Source: JAICMB01 sp963795935
Lineage (GTDB): Bacteria; Acidobacteriota; Terriglobia; Bryobacterales; Bryobacteraceae
NCBI GenBank assembly: GCA_963795935.1
Contig: CAWCJO010000004.1
Location: forward strand, 992,001-1,056,000
Reading direction: 5' to 3'
DNA: 64,000 nt
A program made the position numbers and the translations under genes. The notes beneath the pieces are model-generated. The model saw only the letters and a program-made list of their open reading frames with translations. It searched no databases and had not been told where the DNA came from. This document shows positions 49,305-57,741 of the stretch, in pieces. Every line of letters starts with the position of its first letter. Position 1 is the stretch's first letter.

Positions 49305-51068
49305 ATGAACGGCATCGCACCACTGCTGGAGCGTTTTACGGATCGGCCCAGCGCCATCCGGGACGAACTGCGGACGTACGCCGAACGCGACCCCGGCGGC
49401 TTCCGCCAAGAGGTCATGCCGCTGCTGCGTAACGGCTGCGATGCCGCGGCGCGCCGCTTCATTCTACAGTTGTTGGTCCAACATTCCGGTCTGATCGGTT
49501 ACTTGGCCGACCCGGCGCAGTCCGCCATCGAATCGGCCATCGCATTTGCTAAAGAACTGCGCGAATCCGGAGTGCCGCTCGAAAGCGCTCTCGACAGTCT
49601 GCTCGCGGCCGCCGTTTGCGATCGCGACGCGGGCGACACCATTGTCCGGCTACTCGCTCTTTTTTCGGCCCTCTCGTGGAACACACGCGTCATTGAATTG
49701 CGGACAGAGCTGATGGCCCACCCGGACCAGCGTGTCCGTTCCAAGGCCGCGATGGAGATTGCCAAGTCCATTAAGAGCGCGGCCTGGGTCGCCAGCATTC
49801 TGATCAAGGAGCATCCCCGTGTCCAGGCCAACGCCGTCGAGGGTCTGTGGGATAACCCGGATCGCGACCTCAAGCCCATTCTGCTGATCGCCGCCCGCTC
49901 CCCTCACGGCCGCGTCGCCGCCAACGGATTGCTGGGCTTATACCGGCATGGCGCGCTGGAGTCCATTGCCATGCTGTTGAAAATGGCCGAGGCCGCCGAC
50001 CCGGACCGCCGCGGCAGCGCCATTTGGGCCATGGGTGAAACGCAGGACCCTCGTTTTCTGCCCTTCCTGAGCGACGCCTTTGAGAAAGCTCAGGGTAAGG
50101 ACAAGCACCGGGCCTTACGCGCGCTGTCCCGCATCCGGCAGCAGCAAAGGGCCGCCGATCTGGCTGGCCAGGTGCGCCTGCGCGTTCTGGGGGCATCCGT
50201 GCGGGAGGACGGGGCGCGCTGGCTGAACCTCTCGATCTGGTCGCACTCCGCCAGTCTGGGGGCCATCCCGGCGACGCGATTTGCGGTATGGGAAAACGGG
50301 CGGCTTGTGACCGATTATTCCGTTCAGATCGTCCCCACGCCGCCAGTTCTCATAATCGGCTGCGTCACGCCGCGGTTTACTTCCAAGGTGGACTCTTACG
50401 CCCAAGCCGTGGAGCGCGCTTTGGTGGCCTGCGCCGAGCTCAAGAGGAGCATGGACCCGTGGTGCCTCCAGCGTTATCTTGAAAGCGCCCAGACCTCTTC
50501 GCCCGAAGCGCACGTTTCGATGAGCTCCGGCGATCCCGCCCTGGCGCTCCATCTGAAGATTCATCGCGGCTTCATCCTGGCGCCGGAGCTGTTCCGCAAA
50601 ATGGCCTCGGAACCGGGCCCCCGTACGCGCGCCACCACCGATGTCACGCGCGCCATCGCCAAAATTGTCCATGTGCTCGCCAGCGCCTCGGGCCGGCGGC
50701 ATGTCTTCGTATTTTTCGAAGCGGACCCGGTCGATGAAGTCTTGTTGCGTCAACTCGCAAACTCGCTCAAGACCGAGCCATTGAGCTTGCACGGCTTCGC
50801 CCCCCCATCGGGCAGCGGCCACGATTTGATTCGAGAGCTCTGCGAAACTACGCCGGGCGGATCGTTCACCTCCGTTCCCCACGATCGCCTGGGCGACGCG
50901 GTCATGGACGCGTACCTTGCCTTGCTTGATCGCTATGAGATCACGTACCCGGCTCCGGATCCTTCCACGCCCGCTCCGCCGAGCTGTGAACTGCGGCTTT
51001 CGGCGCCTCAGGGAGCCGTCTCGCTCGCCATCGATCTCCCCGTGCGGCAGGTCTCCTCTCGGCCCTGA
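49305..51068 (+). CDS. HEAT-repeat protein with VWA-like C-terminal region
   Basis: A 587-residue protein. Residues about 1-290 form alpha-helical HEAT-like repeats (RVRSKAAMEIAKSIKSAAWV, VQANAVEGLWDNPDRDLKPI, RGSAIWAMGETQDPRFLPFL, KDKHRALRALSRIRQQQRAA). Residues about 300-560 hold a beta/alpha region with RFAVWENGRLVTDYSVQI and VFVFFEADPVDEVLLRQLAN, compatible with a von Willebrand A-like fold; a clear MIDAS DxSxS is not seen. No signal peptide. A scaffold role is likely. I do not recognise a characterised orthologue. It ends 266 bp before the anti-sigma pair. Confidence 0.6.
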   Translation: MNGIAPLLERFTDRPSAIRDELRTYAERDPGGFRQEVMPLLRNGCDAAARRFILQLLVQHSGLIGYLADPAQSAIESAIAFAKELRESGVPLESALDSLLAAAVCDRDAGDTIVRLLALFSALSWNTRVIELRTELMAHPDQRVRSKAAMEIAKSIKSAAWVASILIKEHPRVQANAVEGLWDNPDRDLKPILLIAARSPHGRVAANGLLGLYRHGALESIAMLLKMAEAADPDRRGSAIWAMGETQDPRFLPFLSDAFEKAQGKDKHRALRALSRIRQQQRAADLAGQVRLRVLGASVREDGARWLNLSIWSHSASLGAIPATRFAVWENGRLVTDYSVQIVPTPPVLIIGCVTPRFTSKVDSYAQAVERALVACAELKRSMDPWCLQRYLESAQTSSPEAHVSMSSGDPALALHLKIHRGFILAPELFRKMASEPGPRTRATTDVTRAIAKIVHVLASASGRRHVFVFFEADPVDEVLLRQLANSLKTEPLSLHGFAPPSGSGHDLIRELCETTPGGSFTSVPHDRLGDAVMDAYLALLDRYEITYPAPDPSTPAPPSCELRLSAPQGAVSLAIDLPVRQVSSRP

Positions 51069-51334
51069 TCGCGGTCCAGCGGATTCACTGCCCTCCGCGT
51101 ATTCACTTCCGCAACCTCAACTCGCGGCGCGAATGACGCGCCCGTGCAGCAGGCGTCCATGCGCCCATGCCCAGTCGCGGAGCTGCGCATACGTGCGAGC
51201 GCCGCCGTCCTCACTTCCGCGCTCCCGCCCCATGGCACAAATTCAATTTCCCCGGCATGGTATTTTACTGTTAGCATTCAACCTGACGCCGGGCGGCGGA
51301 GAAGCATGGAGTTGAGAAGCGTAACCTGAGCGCT

Positions 51335-51799
51335 ATGTCGGAGAACCACGGCGGCGAGGTCCAAACCGTTGACGCGCTGCTTGATTCCACATTGGAAAGC
51401 GTCGATGAAGCGGAGCGCACCGTCCTTCGCATGGCCGCGGGGGCGGGGCTCGAAGAAGACGATTTGCATGCCCTCGGCATGGCGGTGCGCGAGGCGGCCG
51501 TAAACGCCGTCGTCCATGGAAATCGTTACAATGCGCGCAAAAAGGTCCATCTCACCGTCTCTCTGTCTCCCGGCCGGCTCGCGATTGTGATCGGGGACGA
51601 AGGGGAAGGCTTCGAGCCGGAGGCCATTGCGGACCCGCTCGCGCCGGAGAATCTTTTGCGCCAGTCCGGTCGCGGCCTGCTGCTCATCGGCGCCTTCGTG
51701 GACGAGTTCGAGATTCGCCGCCGTCAGCCCCGCGGCGCCGAAGTCCGGCTGGTGAAGTACCTGGCAAACGCAAATTCTAATCGAGGAGGGAGAAAGTGA
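51335..51799 (+). CDS. RsbW-like anti-sigma regulatory factor (HATPase)
   Basis: A 154-residue serine-kinase-like ATPase of the RsbW/SpoIIAB type. The N box reads LGMAVREAAVNAVVHGNRYN, with G1 at VIGDEGEGFEPEAIADPLAP and G2 at GRGLLLIGAFVDEFEIRRRQ. Proteins of this type bind a sigma factor or act in partner-switching with a STAS antagonist. Here the STAS gene follows with a four-base overlap (GTGA), confirming the pairing. Start is ATG at 51335. No sigma factor gene is adjacent. Confidence 0.87.
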   Translation: MSENHGGEVQTVDALLDSTLESVDEAERTVLRMAAGAGLEEDDLHALGMAVREAAVNAVVHGNRYNARKKVHLTVSLSPGRLAIVIGDEGEGFEPEAIADPLAPENLLRQSGRGLLLIGAFVDEFEIRRRQPRGAEVRLVKYLANANSNRGGRK

Positions 51800-52140
51800 G
51801 CGTTAAATTATCGACTCGTCAAGTAGGCGATGTCACCGTTATCGATGCCAACGGGAGGATTACGCTGGGCGAAGGCGCCAGCGCCTTTCGCGACACGGTC
51901 CGCGATCTGGCGGCCGCCGGACATAAGAAGCTGTTGCTGAACCTCGGCGATGTCACTTATATCGACAGCTCCGGGATCGGCGAGCTCGTCTCCGGATTCA
52001 CCACCGTCACCAATCACGGCGGTCAATTGAAGCTGCTGGGACTGAACAAGCGCGTTAAGGACTTGCTTCAGATCACCAAGCTCTACACTGTTTTCGAAGT
52101 ATTCGACGACGAGGCCGCGGCCATCCGAAGCTTCGCGTGA
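51796..52140 (+). CDS. STAS-domain anti-sigma factor antagonist
   Basis: A 114-residue STAS protein of the SpoIIAA/RsbV type. The phosphorylatable serine region is LGDVTYIDSSGIGELVSGFT (S58 or S59). N-terminal strands are VKLSTRQVGDVTVIDANGRI and the C-terminal helix is KDLLQITKLYTVFEVFDDEA. It starts with GTG overlapping the stop of the kinase-like gene, so the two are translationally coupled and form the two halves of a partner switch. Confidence 0.9.
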   Translation: MSVKLSTRQVGDVTVIDANGRITLGEGASAFRDTVRDLAAAGHKKLLLNLGDVTYIDSSGIGELVSGFTTVTNHGGQLKLLGLNKRVKDLLQITKLYTVFEVFDDEAAAIRSFA

Positions 52141-52252
52141 ACGCCCGCCTGGGTATGGGGCGGCCGCCGCTCGCGCGGTCTCCCCGCCTGCGCGCGAGGA
52201 AACTCGCCGCCGCCGTGTTAAAATTTAATTTCCCGCTCTAAGAGGTTCTTCA

Positions 52253-52954
52253 TTGGATAGGGCTACTCGAAAAGAATTAAAAAGCGATAAGTTTGCCCTG
52301 GAAGTCCAGCATGGCTTCGAGTTCGTCACCGGCCACCGCCAAAGTCTCGTGCGTTGGAGTATCGTTGCCGGCGTGGCGGTCGTCGTGATCGTAGCCGCGC
52401 TGCTGTTCGTGCAGCACCGCGCCACTACCCGGCAAGCCGCGCTCCAGAACGCCATGCGCATCGAGAATGCCACCGTCGGCCCCGCCAACAATGAGTACAT
52501 TCTTTCCTTTCCGACGCAAGCCGCCAAGGACCAGGCCGCGGTAAACGCGTGGACCGAGGTCGCCGCTAATTACGGCGGCAGCGAGGCCGGCGTGATTGCC
52601 GAATACTACTTGGCCTGCCATGCCGCCGATCGCGGCAACGTTCAGGAAGCGGAAAAGCGCTTCAGGGAGGTAGTCGACTCCGGCAAGACCAATTACTCCT
52701 CCCTCGCCCGCATACCGCTCGCACAAATATACGCCTCGGGGGGCAAAATCGACGAAGCGAAAAAGGTTTTGCAGACCGCGATCGATCATCCTACAGCCAT
52801 GGTTTCGAAAGATGCAGCGACTATCGCTCTCGCCCGGGTGCTTGCGCCCACCGACCCCCAGGCCGCGCGAAAGCTCCTCGAGCCCCTCCGCGGCAGCGAT
52901 CGTAGCGCCGTCAGCCGGGCTGCCCTGACTGCAATCGGCGATCTGCCGAAGTGA
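52253..52954 (+). CDS. Membrane-anchored TPR protein (YfgM-like)
   Basis: A 233-residue protein with one N-terminal membrane helix (SIVAGVAVVVIVAALLFVQH, residues about 36-55) after a short cytoplasmic lead, and a periplasmic tetratricopeptide-like domain. Repeat units are AEYYLACHAADRGNVQEAEK and RIPLAQIYASGGKIDEAKKV. The layout matches YfgM-type ancillary SecYEG/BamB-linked proteins. Start is a TTG at 52253, and the gene overlaps dgt by four bases (GTGA). Family call is moderately firm; partner unknown. Confidence 0.75.
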   Translation: MDRATRKELKSDKFALEVQHGFEFVTGHRQSLVRWSIVAGVAVVVIVAALLFVQHRATTRQAALQNAMRIENATVGPANNEYILSFPTQAAKDQAAVNAWTEVAANYGGSEAGVIAEYYLACHAADRGNVQEAEKRFREVVDSGKTNYSSLARIPLAQIYASGGKIDEAKKVLQTAIDHPTAMVSKDAATIALARVLAPTDPQAARKLLEPLRGSDRSAVSRAALTAIGDLPK

Positions 52955-54102
52955 CCGCCGCGCCGGGGTTCCGGCTCCTCGAGAGTCTCGCCTTCCCGGT
53001 CGAACGCAGCGCCGGCCGCCGCTATCCGGAGCCCCCGCATCTCTACCGCGGCGAGTTTCAGCGCGACCGCGATCGCATTATTCACTCCCGCGCCTTCCGC
53101 CGCCTGGAGAACAAGACACAGGTGTTCGCGCCCGGCGTCTCCGACCATTTTCGCAATCGCCTCACTCATACAATCGAGGTTGCCCAAGTCGCGCGCACCG
53201 TTGCCGCCGCCCTGGGCCTCAACGAAGATCTGACCGAGGCGCTGGCGCTCGTCCACGACGTCGGCCATCCGCCCTTCGCGCACGCCGGCGAGGAAGAATT
53301 GAAGCGCCAGATGCAGCGCTTCGGCGAAACGTTCGATCACAATGTCCACGGGCTCCGCATCGTGGATGCCTTTGAGCAGCGTTACGTCCGTTTTCCAGGC
53401 CTGAACCTCACCTTCGAGGTGCGCGAAGGCATCCTCAAGCACTCTCGCGATCTGACCCCCGGCGCCGATCCCGCCATGGAAGAATATCTGCCCGCGTCGC
53501 GCCCCGTAATCGAGGCCCAATTGATCGATCTGGCCGACGAGATCGCTTACAACGCGGCGGACCTTGACGACGCGCACTCCGCCCAAATGTTTGAGATCGG
53601 CGAGCTGCGGGCCGCCGTCCCCGAGATTCACGCCGCATACGAAAATTTGGAGCTTCAGTTTCCGGGCGCTCCCGAACGCGTGCTTTTTCAGGAGTCCGTG
53701 CGGGCTCTCATAGACGATCTTGTATCGGGTTTGGTCGAGGGCACGGCCGCCGAAGCGCAAAAGGCCGGTCTTCGCGACGCCTGCGCCGCGCGATCGCTCC
53801 CCCATCGCGTAGCCGCCTTCACGCCCGCCGCGCGGGAAACAACGTCGCGACTCAAACAGTTTCTCCGCGAGCGCGTGTACTTCGCCGAGCCGCTGGTCTC
53901 CGGACGGCGCCGCTCGGCCGCCATGATCGCCGAACTATTCGAGCATTTCCTGGCGCATCCCGCGGACCTGCCGCAAAATTACGTGGAAGAATTGCGCCAT
54001 CAGCCACTCCATCGCATCGTGTGCGACTATGTCGCGGGCATGACAGACGGCTTCTTCCTGCGCACATACGAGCACGCGCTGGACATTACAAGACGCGAAT
54101 GA
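52951..54102 (+). CDS. dgt: Deoxyguanosinetriphosphate triphosphohydrolase-like protein
   Basis: A 383-residue HD-superfamily dNTP triphosphohydrolase, which cuts dNTPs to nucleoside and tripolyphosphate to regulate the pool. Seen: FQRDRDRIIHSRAFRRLENK and SDHFRNRLTHTIEVAQVART with metal His 73. The HD pair at H102-D103 lies in ALVHDVGHPPFAHAGEEELK, and AQLIDLADEIAYNAADLDDA gives the fourth metal ligand near D196. All four metal ligands are present. Start GTG at 52951 overlaps the TPR gene stop. It is convergent with the histidine kinase gene. Confidence 0.92.
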   Translation: MTAAPGFRLLESLAFPVERSAGRRYPEPPHLYRGEFQRDRDRIIHSRAFRRLENKTQVFAPGVSDHFRNRLTHTIEVAQVARTVAAALGLNEDLTEALALVHDVGHPPFAHAGEEELKRQMQRFGETFDHNVHGLRIVDAFEQRYVRFPGLNLTFEVREGILKHSRDLTPGADPAMEEYLPASRPVIEAQLIDLADEIAYNAADLDDAHSAQMFEIGELRAAVPEIHAAYENLELQFPGAPERVLFQESVRALIDDLVSGLVEGTAAEAQKAGLRDACAARSLPHRVAAFTPAARETTSRLKQFLRERVYFAEPLVSGRRRSAAMIAELFEHFLAHPADLPQNYVEELRHQPLHRIVCDYVAGMTDGFFLRTYEHALDITRRE

Positions 54103-54138
54103 GCGATCGCAAAGCTCCGGCAATATCGGGCTGGCGGG

Positions 54139-55566
54139 TCATCCCGAGCGCGGCCGGTCTGCCTCTTCGCCGGCCAATGTCCGCGGCGCCGACGGAATCG
54201 TGAACAGAAACCGGGCGCCTCTCCCCGCCTCCGATTCGACCCAGATTTTTCCCCCCACGTGCTCCACAATCCGCTTGCAAATCGCCAGCCCGATACCGGT
54301 CCCCGGATACTTATCTTTATTGTGAAGCCGCTTGAAAATACCGAAAATCCGGGCGTGGTGCTTAGGATGGATTCCGATGCCGTTGTCTTCAACGGAGAAC
54401 AGCCATGAACCATCCCGCATTGTGGCGGAAACGTGTATACGGGGAGGCTTGTCGCTCCTGTACTTAATTGCATTCGAGATGAGATTCTGAAAAAGCTGCT
54501 GTAGCCGAAATCCCGGCAGCTTCACTGCGGGAAGCAAATCGCGCGTGACCTCCGCCGCGCTATCCCGGATCGCCGTTCCAAGCGTCTCGAGGACGGTCTC
54601 CATCACCTGGTTGGCGTCTGTCTCACTCTCGGCCTCCTCGGCGGCGCGAATGACGTGAGTATATTCCAGCAGATCGCGAATGAGGTTTTCCATGTGCTGA
54701 GCGCTGGTGAGCGCCGTCTTTAACAGTTCCCGGCCCTCGGGGGTAAGCCCCCCGGAATGTTCCCGGGCCAGCAACTGGGCGCTGATGGCCACGTTTCGTA
54801 TCGGCTCCTGCAAATCGTGAGACGCTGAATAGGCAAACTGCTCCAAATCGGCATTGGAACGCGCCAGCTCTTGCGCGCGGCGTTGCAGGCTCTCCTCGGC
54901 TCGCTTCCGCTCGGCTATTTCCGACTGCAGTTCGGCGTTGGCTCTTGACAGCTCCGCGGTCCGCTCCCGAACTCGAATTTCAAGTTCATCGCGCGCGCGT
55001 TTTAATTCCTGTTCCGCGTTCTTGAGATCCGTGACGTCGATGCCGACGCCATGAAAGAACCACGGTTGGCCGCCCGCCCGCCGCACCATCTTTACCTCGC
55101 ACTGAAACCACACCACGTGGCCGTCCCGTGCGAGAACGCGATACACGGAACGCAACGGTTCTCCCGACAGAACGAAGTTCGCCGCTTCAATATTCCAGCG
55201 GCCCCGGTCGTCGGGGTGGATCTGATAATACCAGCGGATTGGATCGTCCAGCCATTCTTCGCGGGAAAATCCTAGAATTGCCTCGATGTGAGGGCTTACG
55301 TACGCTTCACTATGGCCGTCTTCCAGGCGCGCCATGAATACAACCGCCGGGATCTGTTCCAGCAGCGTCCGGTACCGCAGGCTCAGTTCAGGAGCCGTCG
55401 AACCGGGTGCGTCATTGGAGCTGTCGGCCCCATTTGACGGCGGTGCGGGAAGCGCCGCGAAGAAGCTTGTGGCCAGGCCCGCCAACATCGTTTCCGCGTT
55501 CCCGGGAAACGGAACGCCGGCGACGCTCTGCTGGCCGCTCTCCGGGGCTGTGCGGGGACCCTTCAT
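54139..55566 (-). CDS. Cytoplasmic PAS sensor histidine kinase
   Basis: A 475-residue kinase without membrane helices. PAS/PAC covers about residues 65-182 (LEQIPAVVFMARLEDGHSEA, WFQCEVKMVRRAGGQPWFFH). A coiled coil covers 183-235. The phosphoacceptor His is H250 in LEQFAYSASHDLQEPIRN, typical of phytochrome-type kinases. The ATPase has an N box LFQNLISNAIKYRSD, G1 VEDNGIGIHP and G2 GTGIGLAICKRIVEHVGG. The ATG overlaps the TGA of the hydrogenase small-subunit gene (ATGA), so translation is coupled. A CheY-like regulator lies upstream of the hydrogenase gene. The first 60 residues are low complexity. Intact. An H2- or redox-sensing role is inferred from context only. Confidence 0.88.
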   Translation of the reverse strand: MKGPRTAPESGQQSVAGVPFPGNAETMLAGLATSFFAALPAPPSNGADSSNDAPGSTAPELSLRYRTLLEQIPAVVFMARLEDGHSEAYVSPHIEAILGFSREEWLDDPIRWYYQIHPDDRGRWNIEAANFVLSGEPLRSVYRVLARDGHVVWFQCEVKMVRRAGGQPWFFHGVGIDVTDLKNAEQELKRARDELEIRVRERTAELSRANAELQSEIAERKRAEESLQRRAQELARSNADLEQFAYSASHDLQEPIRNVAISAQLLAREHSGGLTPEGRELLKTALTSAQHMENLIRDLLEYTHVIRAAEEAESETDANQVMETVLETLGTAIRDSAAEVTRDLLPAVKLPGFRLQQLFQNLISNAIKYRSDKPPRIHVSATMRDGSWLFSVEDNGIGIHPKHHARIFGIFKRLHNKDKYPGTGIGLAICKRIVEHVGGKIWVESEAGRGARFLFTIPSAPRTLAGEEADRPRSG

Positions 55567-56639
55567 TCGAGCGCTTGATTCCTATCGCTGTCCACGCGCA
55601 CCTGACGATCGCGCTTTCGCCGTTCCGGTTCTTTGTTGAGCGAGTGTTGCGTGAAGCGCCGCAGCGCGCGAATGGTCCGTCCGTAGGTCATGATCGCATT
55701 GGCCGACAACAGGGAGCCGGGGGGCTGATCCATGAACGGCATAAATTTATCGGGAAACCCGGGCATGGTGCAGCCGATACAAATGCCGCCGACGTTCGGG
55801 CACCCCCCAATCCCGCCCATCCAGCCTCGCTTCCCGACATTGCAGTTCACCACCGGTCCCCAGCAGCCAAGCTTCACGATGCATTGCGGAGCCCCATAGG
55901 TCGTGGTGAAGTCCCCCTGTTCGTAATAACCCCCGCGATCGCACCCTTCGTGAACGGTCGCTCCAAAAAGCCACGTCGGACGTAGCTTGTCGTCCAGCGG
56001 GATCTGCGGAGCCCGGCCCGCCGCGTGCCAAAGAAGGTGAAGCAGAGTTTCCATGAAGTTGTCCGGCTGCACCGGACAGCCCGGAACGTTCACGACAGGA
56101 ATGCCAGCCCTCGATCGCCAATCCCAACCCAGATAGTCGGCCAGACCCATGCATCCGGTCGGATTTCCCTGCATTGCGTGAATCCCGCCATAGGCCGCGC
56201 AGGTGCCGGCCGCGATCACGGCCCAAGCCTTCGGCGCCAGCCTGTCGATCCATTCACAGGTGAGAATCGGCTGTCCGCTGGTCTTGTCGGCGCCGAATGC
56301 AGCCCAGTATCCTTCGGCCTTGTTGTTCTCGTTCGGGATCGACCCCTCGATCACGAGAATAAAATCCTTGCCGTTCCCCTCCGCGGCGAGATGAAAGTGG
56401 CGCACGAAATCGTCGCCGCTCTCCAAGGCCAGGAAGGGATTCCGCAGCGTTACTTTGGGAATCCCGGGGATGGCGCCCAAAAGTATATCCTCGATGCTCG
56501 GGAGCGAAGCGCCCGTCATCGCGATCGTGTCCCCGTCACAGCTCAAACCGGCCGTCAGCCAAAGGATCTCCACTTCTTTCAAAGCATGGCTTCCCGGAGG
56601 GTCGCCTCCCGCGTTCGGAGCCTGAACCGTAGACGACAT
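55563..56639 (-). CDS. hhyS: Group 1h [NiFe]-hydrogenase small subunit
   Basis: A 358-residue hydrogenase small subunit closely matching the oxygen-tolerant, high-affinity group 1h (formerly group 5) enzymes that oxidise atmospheric H2. Signatures: ILWLTAGLSCDGDTIAMTGA, where an Asp (D35) stands next to C34 in place of the usual CxxC proximal-cluster pattern, then AAGTCAAYGGIHAMQGNPTG and VPGCPVQPDNFMETLL. The medial/distal cluster region is VHEGCDRGGYYEQG, LGCWGPVVNCNVGKRGWMGG, GGCPNVGGICIGCTMPGFPD. There is no Tat signal, as usual for 1h. The large subunit is absent from both sides and from the window. It is 12 bp behind a response-regulator gene and overlaps the kinase. Confidence 0.92.
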   Translation of the reverse strand: MSSTVQAPNAGGDPPGSHALKEVEILWLTAGLSCDGDTIAMTGASLPSIEDILLGAIPGIPKVTLRNPFLALESGDDFVRHFHLAAEGNGKDFILVIEGSIPNENNKAEGYWAAFGADKTSGQPILTCEWIDRLAPKAWAVIAAGTCAAYGGIHAMQGNPTGCMGLADYLGWDWRSRAGIPVVNVPGCPVQPDNFMETLLHLLWHAAGRAPQIPLDDKLRPTWLFGATVHEGCDRGGYYEQGDFTTTYGAPQCIVKLGCWGPVVNCNVGKRGWMGGIGGCPNVGGICIGCTMPGFPDKFMPFMDQPPGSLLSANAIMTYGRTIRALRRFTQHSLNKEPERRKRDRQVRVDSDRNQALE

Positions 56640-56651
56640 AAATCCCCGGCT

Positions 56652-57071
56652 TTAAGACACGGTCCGCGGCGGTTTCCGCAGCGTCGCGAGCACGATTGTC
56701 TTCAGATCCAGGTAGGCATCTAAATCCGTCGGCTTGCGAAAATGTGCGGTGGCGCGGAGCCTTGTCATTTCCGCTACATCCCTCGGCGCATTCGTCGAGG
56801 TAACCACTATAACGGGAACATCCCGCAAATGCCCGCTCTGGCGGGTGTACGCCAGAACCTCGGCGCCCGAAACTCCGGGCAGATTCCAGTCCAGCAAAAT
56901 CAGCGAAGGCTGCCCGTGTCCGCTGCCGGTTTCCGCTTCCCGAAGTATTGTCAAAGCCTGCTCACCATCTGAAGCGACCTGAAGGTTGAGAGGGACGCCG
57001 CATTGTTTCAAGACCCGGCTGATAATGTAAACGTCCGGCGCATTATCCTCAACCAACAACACGAATGGCAT
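56652..57071 (-). CDS. CheY/Rcp1-like response regulator (upstream of hydrogenase gene)
   Basis: A 139-residue single-domain receiver. From MPFVLLVEDNAPDVYIISRV it shows the acidic pocket (E8, D9), the phosphoacceptor D61 in PSLILLDWNLPGVSGAEVLA, the Thr/Ser in PVIVVTSTNAPRD and the Lys in HFRKPTDLDAYL. The arrangement matches Rcp1-type regulators that pair with phytochrome-like kinases. No output domain. The frame is open to 57200, but the start at 57071 matches family length. It is the first gene of a three-gene run with the hydrogenase small subunit and the kinase. Confidence 0.85.
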   Translation of the reverse strand: MPFVLLVEDNAPDVYIISRVLKQCGVPLNLQVASDGEQALTILREAETGSGHGQPSLILLDWNLPGVSGAEVLAYTRQSGHLRDVPVIVVTSTNAPRDVAEMTRLRATAHFRKPTDLDAYLDLKTIVLATLRKPPRTVS

Positions 57072-57318
57072 CGAGGAACTTCGATCCGGTCCCGCCCCGG
57101 CATTCTCTTTCCGGGGTGAACCGGGCGGGGGCGGCGGAATCGATCCCTCCGCCGCGAAGGGCTGTGTCCATCCGGACATTCTGGACATTATCGCTGTCAT
57201 GATCCGAAAGCGAGATCTCCCCCACCAATTTTACCGCGCACATCGCCGGGATCTGGCGTGCTGCCGCTCACCTTCCACAAAGTATAATGAACTCGGCCTT
57301 TGCGGCCATTGGAGTACC

Positions 57319-57729
57319 GTGCCGATTAACGTGCTTCTGATAGAGGACAATCGACCAGATGCGTTGCTCGTGCGGGACGCGCTAGGCAAGCAGCATCTCG
57401 ATTTTGCCCTCACCGAGATTTCAGATGCGGAAGCGGCGGCGGCTTACGTCGACCGCATGGGAAGCGCGGCCGACGCGCCCTACCCGGACATCGTCATCAT
57501 GGATCTCAATCTGCCGCTGGGCGATGGTTTCGACCTGCTGCAACAAATCCGGAACCGGCCGGGAAGCGTCGATACGCCGGTCATTGTGATGACTTCTTCG
57601 GAATCGCCGTACGATAGAGCGAGAGCAACGGAAATGGGCAATACGCGATATTTCAGGAAGCCTCTCGACCTGGACGCATTCCTACAAATCGGCGCGCTCG
57701 TTCGCGAGGCCCTGCAGCGGCCCGGCTAA
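57319..57729 (+). CDS. CheY/Rcp1-like response regulator (divergent)
   Basis: A 136-residue single-domain receiver from the GTG at 57319. The segment PINVLLIEDNRPDALLVRDA gives the acidic pair E9, D10. The phosphoacceptor D62 is in DIVIMDLNLPLGDGFDLLQQ, followed by PVIVMTSSESPYD and RYFRKPLDLDAFLQ. Like the regulator at 56652 it has no output domain, and the two are related but not identical. It diverges from the other over a 247-bp interval, which should hold promoters for both. It probably shares the kinase encoded on the minus strand; that is inferred. Confidence 0.82.
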   Translation: MPINVLLIEDNRPDALLVRDALGKQHLDFALTEISDAEAAAAYVDRMGSAADAPYPDIVIMDLNLPLGDGFDLLQQIRNRPGSVDTPVIVMTSSESPYDRARATEMGNTRYFRKPLDLDAFLQIGALVREALQRPG

Positions 57730-57741
57730 GCGGCGGCCCAG

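Noticed and set aside
51008..51277. An 89-codon minus-strand frame in the gap before the anti-sigma gene
   Set aside because: No signal peptide, no family resemblance and no ribosome site; it overlaps the end of the HEAT gene in antisense.
54139..57071. Reading the hydrogenase gene as a group 2b regulatory (HupU/HoxB) subunit
   Set aside because: The sequence blocks (LTAGLSCDGD, VHEGCDRGGYYEQG, CTMPGFPDKFMPF) match group 1h and not HupU/HoxB, so the signalling idea rests on context and not on subunit type.
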